This document shows, piece after piece, positions 44,631-52,071 of a stretch of 64,000 nt of DNA. The DNA is from CAZZHG01 sp964653655 (GTDB lineage Bacteria > Bdellovibrionota > FAC87 > UBA2466), in the NCBI GenBank assembly GCA_964653655.1, contig CAZZHG010000004.1, positions 1-64,000 of the forward strand, read 5' to 3'. How positions within the stretch are numbered: the stretch's first letter is position 1; each line of letters begins with the position of its first letter. The notes beneath the pieces were generated by a model. That model was not told where the DNA came from. It made no database searches and saw only the letters and a program-made list of their open reading frames with translations. The translations under genes were made by a program, and so were the position numbers.

Positions 44631-45240
44631 GGGGGAACGTCGCAATGGTTTTGCGCTCCCCACATGGCCTTTACTTAGACTCTCACGTCTACGTAGACAT
44701 ATTCCTTTGCGTCTACTTCGACGTAAGCGTGAACGTGCCCATATACGGAGGACTCATTGTGTCCAACCGCCTTTCCCACGAAAACCTCCGGGTCTACCAG
44801 ACGAGCGTCCAATTCCTTGCGTATGCCTCCCAGATATTGAATTCGCTCCCCCGCGGGAACTCCGACCTATCGGATCAATTGCGTCGCGCCTCCGCATCGA
44901 TCCCCTTAAACATCGCCGAGGGCGCTGGAAAGACGGGACGCGCGGACGCGGCGAGATACTTCGCTTCGGCACGTGGATCGGCTCTGGAATGCGGGGCCGT
45001 ATTGGACGCAATGGAGATACTCAACCTCGTTGCGCCGGAAGAGACACGTCGCGGCAAAGGGCTCTTGGTGTCCATCGCCTCCATGCTCTCCAAGCTGGCT
45101 CGCTACTACGGGGAGAGGAAGTCCAAGTGAGGGTATAGGTGCAAGGTCACGCACACGTCTAGGAAGCGGCTTCACGTTCACGTCTACGCGGACGTTGACG
45201 CATACGCACAAGCGTAAGCGTAGGCGTATACGTTCCCCGG
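44631..45240. mobile_element. Putative small element: four-helix-bundle gene between hexamer arrays
   Basis: The outer ends are GGGGAACGT (44632-44640) and its complement ACGTTCCCC (45230-45238). Inside, a left array (44683-44735) and a right array (45171-45230) are made of degenerate six-base units of the form nACGnn; the right one reads as ten units in register (CACGTT, CACGTC, TACGCG, GACGTT and so on). A perfect palindrome GTCTACGTAGAC lies at 44687-44698. The 11-mer at 44683-44693 recurs at 45178-45188. The inner flanks of the gene are also related in inverted order. The single gene inside is of the 23S-IVS protein family. No transposase is present; the boundaries are my estimate. Confidence 0.55.
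44759..45130 (+). CDS. Four-helix-bundle protein (23S rRNA intervening-sequence/S23 family)
   Basis: The product is 123 residues from GTG 44759, with GGAGG about 7 bases upstream; an open frame extends upstream into the repeats without support. The family pattern is complete: LSHENLRVYQTSVQF, then LSDQLRRASASIPLNIAEGA, then DAARYFASARGSALECGAVLD. Relatives are encoded in intervening sequences of 23S rRNA genes and as solo genes; Avd of diversity-generating retroelements has a similar fold. No reverse transcriptase or rRNA is nearby. The molecular function is unknown. Confidence 0.9.
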   Translation: MSNRLSHENLRVYQTSVQFLAYASQILNSLPRGNSDLSDQLRRASASIPLNIAEGAGKTGRADAARYFASARGSALECGAVLDAMEILNLVAPEETRRGKGLLVSIASMLSKLARYYGERKSK

Positions 45241-45368
45241 AATCGTAGCACCCCACGCAACGGTATCGTTTCGACCGAAGCGAAGAATTTACCGGTCCCC
45301 TTTCGCCCCACCCACCCTTTTTCTCAAGGAAATATGCGTAACTTAGGGCCCCGGGAGCCCCCATCCGG

Positions 45369-45384
45369 TGGCACGGACTCTGCA
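45369..45384 (+). promoter_or_regulatory. Sigma-54-type promoter of the polysaccharide operon
   Basis: TGGCACGGACTCTGCA matches the -24/-12 consensus TGGCACG-N4-TTGC with a single difference (C for the first T of TTGC). Transcription would start near 45395, about 65 bp before the sugar transferase ATG. An enhancer-binding activator would be needed; none is encoded in the window. Confidence 0.6.
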
Positions 45385-45460
45385 CAATACGATCGTGTCT
45401 GTTTCTCTCGGCGGGCTCGGCACTTGGAGGGGCCGGAACCACCGGGAGATGGGGGAATGT

Positions 45461-46129
45461 ATGAATCAGTATTTCTCACGCAACGCTGAGGCCATCCGTT
45501 CCAGCTACTCTCTCTCGTTCGATTTCGAAGCCGCCGCTCTTCCGTCGCTCCGGTACCTGGCCATTCAAGCGATCGAAAGCCTTCTGGCTCTGGCGCTACT
45601 CGCCGTGGCGAGCCCCGTGCTCGTCGTCTGCGTCATCGCCATCAAGCTCTCTTCCCGCGGGCCCGCGTTCTACAAACAGGAGCGCGTGGGCAGGGGCGGC
45701 AAGAACTTCACCATTTTCAAGCTGCGCACGATGAGCGTGGACGCCGAACGGGAGACCGGCCCTGTCCTCTCCTGGAAGGCGGACCCCCGGGTGACCTCGC
45801 TCGGAAATTTCCTGAGAAAGACTCACCTCGACGAACTGCCACAGCTGTTCAACGTCATGCGCGGAGAGATGGGACTCGTGGGTCCCCGCCCCGAGCGCCC
45901 GTTTTTCGTGAACCGATTCCGAAACGAAGTCCCGAATTACCGCAAGCGCGAACAGGTAAAGCCGGGAATCACCGGCCTCGCCCAGGTTTGCTGCGGCTAC
46001 GACGCCACCCCGGAAGAGAAGCTCGAGTTCGATCTTCTCTACATCCGCCATCGGACGTCGATTGCGATTTATTGCCTGATTTTCTATTACACCGCGAAGA
46101 AAGTTCTCTTCGCACCGGCCAGCGCGTGA
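45461..46129 (+). CDS. Priming sugar transferase (polyprenyl-phosphate glycosyl-1-phosphate transferase)
   Basis: The product is 222 residues from ATG 45461, with GGGGGA upstream. One N-terminal TM (about 35-57) is followed by the catalytic domain: FYKQERVGRGGKNFTIFKLR, LRKTHLDELPQLFNVMRGEM, GLVGPRPERP and KPGITGLAQV. It transfers a sugar-1-phosphate to undecaprenyl phosphate to start each repeat unit. It is the short form, without the extra membrane domain of WbaP. First gene of the eight-gene operon. Confidence 0.95.
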   Translation: MNQYFSRNAEAIRSSYSLSFDFEAAALPSLRYLAIQAIESLLALALLAVASPVLVVCVIAIKLSSRGPAFYKQERVGRGGKNFTIFKLRTMSVDAERETGPVLSWKADPRVTSLGNFLRKTHLDELPQLFNVMRGEMGLVGPRPERPFFVNRFRNEVPNYRKREQVKPGITGLAQVCCGYDATPEEKLEFDLLYIRHRTSIAIYCLIFYYTAKKVLFAPASA

Positions 46130-46140
46130 GGGAGAGGACG

Positions 46141-46992
46141 TTGGGAAGACTGGCTCTGACCATCGACGTGGAAGATTGGTTCTGCGTCCGGAACATGGGT
46201 AACGCCATTTCGCTCGGCGAATGGAACGCCCACGAGCTGCGCGTCCGCATCGGTCTAGACTTCATCCTCGAAGAACTGGCGAAGAGAAACATCAAGGCGA
46301 CCTTTTTCGTTCTCGGCTGGATCGCCGAAAAGTGCCCCGGAATCGTCGGGGAGCTCGTGGCGGAAGGCCACGAGATCGCAAGCCACGGCTACAACCACCA
46401 GCCTGTCGGTTCGATGAGCGCTCTCGATTTCCGGGAAGACGTGAAGGCCTCTCTCAAAATTCTCTCGGAGCAGGCGAAGCGCCCTATCCTGGGCTACCGC
46501 GCTCCAAGCTTCTCCATTACCCACGACACTTTTTGGGCGCTGGGCGTGCTGAGAGAGCTCGGCTTCGTCTACGACAGCAGCATTTTCCCCGTACGCCACC
46601 CGGACTACGGCATTTCCGATTTTCCGCGTTCCGCAACCCGCGTCTCCGGAATTCTCGAAGTCCCAATGAGCACCGTGAAAGTGCTGGGCGTGCAGGTGCC
46701 CATCTCGGGCGGCGGATACTTCCGGCTTTATCCATACGCGCTTACGAAGAGGCTACTCGAGCGCGCGCAGTCCGAGGGCGACGTGGTCCTCTACTTCCAT
46801 CCCTGGGAGTTCGACGCGGATCAGCCACGGGTGAACCTGCCGGCCCTAAAGCGGTTCCGGCATTACGTGGGACTTTCGAGGAACCGGGCGAAGTTTCGCC
46901 GGCTTCTCGACGATTTTTCTTTCTGCCCCATGCGGGAGTTGGTGGGAGCAACCGCCGTTCTGGAACGAGCCAGCGGCGGACTTGGAACCTAG
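46141..46992 (+). CDS. Polysaccharide deacetylase with DUF3473-like C-terminus
   Basis: The product is 283 residues; the start is TTG 46141 with GGGAGAGG upstream, 11 bp after the previous stop, since homology starts here. NodB-fold marks are LALTIDVEDWF (D9, D12), EIASHGYNHQ (H82, H86), RAPSFSITHDTFWAL and YFHPWEFD near the C-terminus. This arrangement is that of the deacetylases of exosortase-associated exopolysaccharide loci. It would remove N-acetyl groups from the polymer or its precursor. It has no signal peptide, which is usual for this group. Confidence 0.92.
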   Translation: MGRLALTIDVEDWFCVRNMGNAISLGEWNAHELRVRIGLDFILEELAKRNIKATFFVLGWIAEKCPGIVGELVAEGHEIASHGYNHQPVGSMSALDFREDVKASLKILSEQAKRPILGYRAPSFSITHDTFWALGVLRELGFVYDSSIFPVRHPDYGISDFPRSATRVSGILEVPMSTVKVLGVQVPISGGGYFRLYPYALTKRLLERAQSEGDVVLYFHPWEFDADQPRVNLPALKRFRHYVGLSRNRAKFRRLLDDFSFCPMRELVGATAVLERASGGLGT

Positions 46993-47013
46993 TGGAAGCT
47001 GAGGAGGCTGGGC

Positions 47014-47826
47014 ATGGAAATCGCGCGTAAACACATCACGACGATTCTTACCGTAGCGCTGTTCGCGGCGGGGGCTTTGGTCTACGACTTTTTCGCTCCG
47101 GAACAATACGAGGTTCTGGGCCGGGTGACGGTTCACCGTACCCAAGTGGAAGCTCCGAACGCTTCCACCGAGGAATCGAAGAACCGCTGGATTTGGGTTC
47201 GGGACGGGTACGCCATCAAGGACTCGCTCCTCTCCCAGGAGCTTCTGAGCTCGATACTCGCGAAAAGCTCGCTCCTTCAGGGACGCTACAAAGAATTTCT
47301 CCGGGACAACGACGGACTCATCAAGGAATCCGTGAAACGGGGCCTCGGTGATTCGGATCTCCAAATCCAATTCCTCGCCGACTTCCGCCGCTCAATCGAG
47401 GTCGACTACCTCGGCGGCGATGCCTTCACTTTCGTCATCACGGTGCGCGACAAGTCACCCATCCTCGCGAAGGAAGTGGTAACCGTCCTCGTCGACAGAC
47501 TGCGCTCCATCGTGATCGAGGACACGGAGAAGGCTTACGATCAGTCGCTACTCGCCCTTCAGGAGGAGTTGCGCAGCAACACGACTCCGGAAATCCGCGC
47601 TCATCTCGCCGACACCTACCGGGGGCTGCTCAGCTCGAAAGTGCTGTTCGCGGCGGGAGCCTCGCGCCGGGTGGAGGTGGTTCAGGCTCCTTCCATTCCC
47701 CTCACTCCGATTTGGCCCAAGATCGATCGCTTGCTGATTCTGGCCATGGTGGCCGGTCTCGCGATGGGCCTGCTCCTCGAGTACGTTTTCGCCTGGAGCA
47801 AACAGCAGCAGCCGCAGGCTGCCTGA
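47014..47826 (+). CDS. Wzz-like chain-length determinant protein
   Basis: The product is 270 residues with two TMs, one N-terminal (about 9-27) and one C-terminal (about 237-258), framing a periplasmic helical domain. The Pro-rich segment APSIPLTPIWPKIDRLLIL before TM2 is typical of Wzz/GNVR proteins. It lacks the cytoplasmic BY-kinase domain. It should set polymer length together with the ligase/polymerase encoded next. Confidence 0.85.
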   Translation: MEIARKHITTILTVALFAAGALVYDFFAPEQYEVLGRVTVHRTQVEAPNASTEESKNRWIWVRDGYAIKDSLLSQELLSSILAKSSLLQGRYKEFLRDNDGLIKESVKRGLGDSDLQIQFLADFRRSIEVDYLGGDAFTFVITVRDKSPILAKEVVTVLVDRLRSIVIEDTEKAYDQSLLALQEELRSNTTPEIRAHLADTYRGLLSSKVLFAAGASRRVEVVQAPSIPLTPIWPKIDRLLILAMVAGLAMGLLLEYVFAWSKQQQPQAA

Positions 47827-47833
47827 GGGAGTC

Positions 47834-49102
47834 ATGACGGCCGTAGCCGCCATAGCCGGAGACGGATTTCGGAAGTTCTCCGGAGCCCTGGGCTCACTGA
47901 ACGCGGCTCCCGTACTTTGCCTGTTCGCGTTTCTCACGATCAGCGCGGGGCACCTCGAGGTTCCGTTCCTCGTTCACCTGGGTATCGAACTTCTTCTCGT
48001 CGGAGCCCTCTGCGCGTTTTACCTGCCCGCCCTCATCGTCGGAGACAAGAACTCCGATACCTACGGCGTCGCGCGCATTCTCACCTGCTGCCTGCTGGTG
48101 ATGTCGGCGCCTCTGCTTTCCTCGATGGCCAACGGCCTTCGTCTCGAAGTGCTGAACAACCCGGAGTTCCGCAGCTGGGCCAAGGCCCTGCTCGTGGTGC
48201 CGCTGATGCCCTGGCTCTGCCGCCAGGCCCGCCAACGGGAATCACTGCTCGACTCCATCCTGTTCGGCGCGGCGGTCTTCGCCCTCATCGTTTTCTTCCG
48301 CTTCTATGTGCTCGGCGAAATGCGGGAAGTGGACGAGCGGCCGAAGCTGAAGGTGAAAAACGGAGACCCCAACTTCATCTGCACCATCTTCGCCATCGCG
48401 ATCCCCTTCGCCCTATACAAGATCCAAGCGGCCTTGCGCTCCGGAAGGAAACTTGCGCTCGCGGCTTACACCGTCTGCCTGGCACTCTTCGGAGCGTGCG
48501 TTTTCATCACGGAATCCCGGATGGGACTCCTGTCACTGACCGCCGGGATCGCGGTACTGATGGTGGCGACTCCCATGGCGAAACGCCTGAAAACGCTCCT
48601 TCTTGGCGCCTTTCTCGTCGTCATGGCCACCTCGCTGCTAGCGGGCCGGGTGGGCGACCGGTTCAAGTCCATGGATGACGAGTCGAACCGCGAGCGCATC
48701 AAGTCGCTTGTTACCGGAGCCGAAATGTTCATCCGCCGCCCAGCCTTCGGGTTCGGCTGGGGAACTTCGCCGAAACACTTCTACGAGATCACGGGACACG
48801 GCCGACTCCTTTCCGAGGCGCGCCCCCTTTCCGTTCACAACACTTTCCTCCAGCTGCTCGCCGAAATGGGAATGATGGGATTTTTCGCCTATCTGAGTCT
48901 TTACCTGACCGTTCTCGTCTCGATTCTCCAAGTGGTCCGGGCACGGGGCACCATCGGAAGATTCTGCCTCGCTTCATTCGTGATCCTGAGCCTCAACCTC
49001 ACGACCCTTCCCCTCCAGGGAAAGGACTTCATCTTGCTCTACTTCGGGGTGCTTCTGACCCTCGCCCTCGGCGCGACGGCGGAAAGGGGAGCGCAAGCAT
49101 GA
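47834..49102 (+). CDS. O-antigen ligase/polymerase family membrane protein
   Basis: The product is 422 residues with about eleven TMs and one large periplasmic loop near 285-330, containing RRPAFGFGWGTSPKHFYEITG and SVHNTFLQLLAEMGMMGF, where the His and the downstream Glu fit the Wzy_C signature. It should polymerise repeat units or ligate the polymer. The final TGA overlaps the ATG of the GT2 gene. Confidence 0.9.
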   Translation: MTAVAAIAGDGFRKFSGALGSLNAAPVLCLFAFLTISAGHLEVPFLVHLGIELLLVGALCAFYLPALIVGDKNSDTYGVARILTCCLLVMSAPLLSSMANGLRLEVLNNPEFRSWAKALLVVPLMPWLCRQARQRESLLDSILFGAAVFALIVFFRFYVLGEMREVDERPKLKVKNGDPNFICTIFAIAIPFALYKIQAALRSGRKLALAAYTVCLALFGACVFITESRMGLLSLTAGIAVLMVATPMAKRLKTLLLGAFLVVMATSLLAGRVGDRFKSMDDESNRERIKSLVTGAEMFIRRPAFGFGWGTSPKHFYEITGHGRLLSEARPLSVHNTFLQLLAEMGMMGFFAYLSLYLTVLVSILQVVRARGTIGRFCLASFVILSLNLTTLPLQGKDFILLYFGVLLTLALGATAERGAQA

Positions 49103-50247
49103 CGGCTCTCTTCTGGATATTCTTCGCTCTCATCCTCACGAACTACCTTCTGTTTCCGCTGCTTGTAATTGCGCTCTCGCGTTTCCGGAGGCGTGAGATT
49201 GCGAAGGCTCCCATTCGTCCGACGCTCACTCTCGTCATCTCGGCCTACAACGAAGAGGCGGTAATCGCCGAGAAACTGCGAAACTGCCGGGCGCTCGAGT
49301 ATCCGGAGGGACGGCTCGAAGTTATCGTCGTCTCGGACGGTTCCACGGACGCAACCGCCGCCATCGCTCGGCGCTTCGAACTAAATTTTCCGAACAGCAA
49401 CGTCCGGAGCCTCTTCGAGCCCGCCCGCAAAGGCAAGGCCTCCGCCATGAACCGGGGAGTCGCCGCCGCCGGCGGAGAAATCGTCGTCTTCTCGGACGCG
49501 AACACGATGTACCACCCGGACGCGCTCCTTCATCTCGTCGAGAACTTCAACGACGAATCGGTCGGCGGCGTCTGCGGCCGCAAGTCCATTAAGAAGGAAA
49601 CCGGCCGGGCAAGCAGCCTAGGAGACCGGCTCTTCTGGAAGTTCGAGGCCGCCTTGAAACGCGGCGAAAGCCTTCTCGGTTCCATCCCCACGGCGGACGG
49701 AGAAATCTTTGCCGTAAGAAAGACGCTTTACCGGTCCTTGCCCGAAGGCACCATCAACGACGATACGGCCATCACGCTGGATATCGTTGGAGCCGGGCTT
49801 CGGGTGGTCTACGATCCCCTCGCGGTTTCCGAGGAGTCGGCTTCCCTCACTCTGACGGACGACATGGCCGTGAAAGCGCGGATGGTTTGCGGGGGCTACC
49901 AAAGCCTCGTGCGCTACCGCTCGCGGCTGCTGCCGCCCAAGGACTTTTTCGGATTTCAGTACTTCTGCCACAAGACGCTGCGCCACGGGATGCCGTTTCT
50001 GCTTCTCGGGCTTTTCGTCACGAACCTCGCTCTTTCCGGCGGGGCCTATGGGCTTTTTCTAGCGGCGCAAATCGCTTTCTACGGTTCGGCCGCCGCCGGG
50101 GCTCTTTCCCTGGCTTCGGGCCGCAAAGTCAAAGCGCTGTACCTGCCGCTTTACTACTGTTCGATGAATCTTTCGGCGGTTTCCGGGTTCGTACATTTCG
50201 TGAGGGGCCGGTCTCTTCAAGAGATCTGGACCAAGGCGGAAAGGTAA
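49099..50247 (+). CDS. Glycosyltransferase family 2
   Basis: The product is 382 residues. An N-terminal TM is followed by a GT-A domain: LTLVISAYNEEAVIAEKLRN, VIVVSDGSTDATA, KGKASAMNRGV, VVFSDANTMY (the DxD position reads DAN), DGEIFAVRK and GTINDDTAITLDIV. The C-terminus has three or four TMs. It should add a sugar to the lipid-linked unit at the cytoplasmic face. Translationally coupled to the ligase gene. Confidence 0.92.
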   Translation: MTALFWIFFALILTNYLLFPLLVIALSRFRRREIAKAPIRPTLTLVISAYNEEAVIAEKLRNCRALEYPEGRLEVIVVSDGSTDATAAIARRFELNFPNSNVRSLFEPARKGKASAMNRGVAAAGGEIVVFSDANTMYHPDALLHLVENFNDESVGGVCGRKSIKKETGRASSLGDRLFWKFEAALKRGESLLGSIPTADGEIFAVRKTLYRSLPEGTINDDTAITLDIVGAGLRVVYDPLAVSEESASLTLTDDMAVKARMVCGGYQSLVRYRSRLLPPKDFFGFQYFCHKTLRHGMPFLLLGLFVTNLALSGGAYGLFLAAQIAFYGSAAAGALSLASGRKVKALYLPLYYCSMNLSAVSGFVHFVRGRSLQEIWTKAER

Positions 50248-50259
50248 TTGAGGGACTCT

Positions 50260-51270
50260 ATGACGGACACATTCCTGGTTACGGGCGGAGCGGGCTTCAT
50301 CGGATCCAATCTGGTGGAGCACCTACTCGATCTCGGCCATCAAGTCCGAGTGCTGGACAACTTCTCGACGGGGCATCTGAGCAACCTCACTCCCTTGGAG
50401 AGCGACATTGAAATACTCGAGGGAGACGTCACGAAAGCGGAGGACTGCCGCCGCGCGATGCAGGGGATCACCCGAGTGGTTCATCTCGCCGCCGAAGTCT
50501 CCGTCGCCCGCTCCATCGGTTCGCCGCTGGCCACGAACGGCGTGAACGTGTCGGGCACCTGTGAGCTTCTCGAAGCGGCCAAGCGCGAGAAAGTGGAAGC
50601 CTTCGTTTTCGCCTCGACCTGCGCCGTCTACGGAAATGCGACGATACTGCCCATCGACGAGTTCCAGCCGATGCAGCCCCTGTCCCCCTACGCCGCGAGC
50701 AAGCTCTCCGCCGAACACTACGTCCGCCTCTATCGGCAGCTTTACAGCGTGCCCTCGGTAGTGTTTCGCCTGTTCAATGTGTACGGCCCGAAGCAGGATC
50801 CGAGCTCCGCGTACTCGGGAGTCATCTCCGCCTTCGCCGATCGCCTCTCTCGGGGCGTGCCGACGACGATTTACGGAGACGGAGAGCAGACCCGGGACTT
50901 CATCTTCGTGAAGGACGTCGTGAATGCCTTCGCCTGGGCGGCACTCAATCCGGAGGCGATGGGCGAGCCCGTTTACAACCTCGCTACCGGAGTGGCCACC
51001 TCCGTGAACGAGCTTCACGCCAAACTGGCCCGGCTGGCGGGCCGGGACTCCATGGCCGACTTCGGGCCGGCGCGAGAGGGAGAAGTGCGCCATTCCCGCG
51101 GATGGGCCGGCCGATACCTCGCGGCCCGCGGGCTCGAAGCGGGGGACTTCGCGACTCTCGAAGAGGGGCTGGAAGCCACGGCGGAATGGTTCTTCCCCGA
51201 GCTTTGCACCCGAAAGAGCAACTACCCCGGCACGCTGATTCCGGCGCCCGGATTCGTGGGAGGTCCCTAA
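50260..51270 (+). CDS. NAD-dependent epimerase (UDP-glucose 4-epimerase-like)
   Basis: The product is 336 residues from ATG 50260 with GAGGGAC upstream. Marks are VTGGAGFIGSN, VVHLAAEVSVARS, ASTCAVYGNA, the catalytic Y144-AAS-K148 and FRLFNVYGPKQDPSSAYSG. It should supply a sugar nucleotide to the operon, for example by 4-epimerisation of UDP-Glc, UDP-GlcNAc or a uronate form. Confidence 0.93.
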   Translation: MTDTFLVTGGAGFIGSNLVEHLLDLGHQVRVLDNFSTGHLSNLTPLESDIEILEGDVTKAEDCRRAMQGITRVVHLAAEVSVARSIGSPLATNGVNVSGTCELLEAAKREKVEAFVFASTCAVYGNATILPIDEFQPMQPLSPYAASKLSAEHYVRLYRQLYSVPSVVFRLFNVYGPKQDPSSAYSGVISAFADRLSRGVPTTIYGDGEQTRDFIFVKDVVNAFAWAALNPEAMGEPVYNLATGVATSVNELHAKLARLAGRDSMADFGPAREGEVRHSRGWAGRYLAARGLEAGDFATLEEGLEATAEWFFPELCTRKSNYPGTLIPAPGFVGGP

Positions 51271-51274
51271 AATT

Positions 51275-52042
51275 ATGCGCGCTCTAGTAGCCCTGCTGCT
51301 GTTCCTTCTCACCGCTCCTGCTCTCGCGAACTTCCGGGCTCACGCTTCCCTGGAGGAAAGCTACGAGCCTCTCGGCTCGCTTGTGCGCACTTCGATGCGT
51401 GCCAAAGTGGAAAGGGAAATTGGTTCCGGGTTCTCCCCTTATCTGCTCGCCGGCAGTGAGGGCGCCGGCCCGGAAAGGTATCCGCTGCGCCTCAACTCGG
51501 ATGCGTATCTCTTCGCCGCGCCCGGGATGAGATTCAATTTCGGAAACTTCACGATTACGGCGGAAGCACGCTTCCGTAAGTACTACATGCTCGACCCCGG
51601 GGCCGAAAGCCCGTCACTCGTCGACGTGCAAAGCCTTCTCGTCTACGAGGACTATTGGGATCGCAGTCTAGCGGAATCGGCCGGGTTGAACCTCTTCGCC
51701 GCGTTCTACAGCGAGACGAACTTCACGAGCGCCGACAGCGGCAATCTTATCCACACGACTCTCTTGCGCGCCGGCCCCGAACTTCGTCTCATGCAAGGAG
51801 CCTACTTCTCTCTCTACGTGGAGCCGAATTTCGTCGTGGACCGAGTGCATCACTACTACAACAACCGGGCGGAGCTCCGGTTGGGTAGCCGCCTCCGTTA
51901 CAACGAAGGGCCCTGGGACCTGAACCTCACGGTCTGCTACCTCTTCAATCAATACTTCAAGATGAAGTACGCGGAAGACTACCCTCCCCCCGATCGCAAC
52001 CAGGGGATCACCGCCAAGCTTACCCTCGCGGTCCACTATTAA
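51275..52042 (+). CDS. Outer-membrane beta-barrel-like protein in the polysaccharide operon
   Basis: The product is 255 residues with a clear signal peptide (MRALVALLLFLLTAPALA). The mature sequence has about ten alternating amphipathic strands ending with aromatic or hydrophobic residues (for example NFGNFTITAEARFRKYYML) and a C-terminal LTLAVHY, a typical barrel end signal. It is therefore predicted to be an outer-membrane barrel. Position suggests a role in export or anchoring of the polymer. No Wza-type lipoprotein is seen in the window. Confidence 0.75.
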   Translation: MRALVALLLFLLTAPALANFRAHASLEESYEPLGSLVRTSMRAKVEREIGSGFSPYLLAGSEGAGPERYPLRLNSDAYLFAAPGMRFNFGNFTITAEARFRKYYMLDPGAESPSLVDVQSLLVYEDYWDRSLAESAGLNLFAAFYSETNFTSADSGNLIHTTLLRAGPELRLMQGAYFSLYVEPNFVVDRVHHYYNNRAELRLGSRLRYNEGPWDLNLTVCYLFNQYFKMKYAEDYPPPDRNQGITAKLTLAVHY

Positions 52043-52071
52043 GATTCGGCACCCGATGCTATCGTATCGGG

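Noticed and set aside
44759..45130. Accessory gene of a diversity-generating retroelement
   Set aside because: No reverse transcriptase, template repeat or variable target gene is present; only the fold family is shared.
44683..45230. CRISPR array
   Set aside because: The repeats are six-base degenerate units without spacers of constant length and no cas genes are near.
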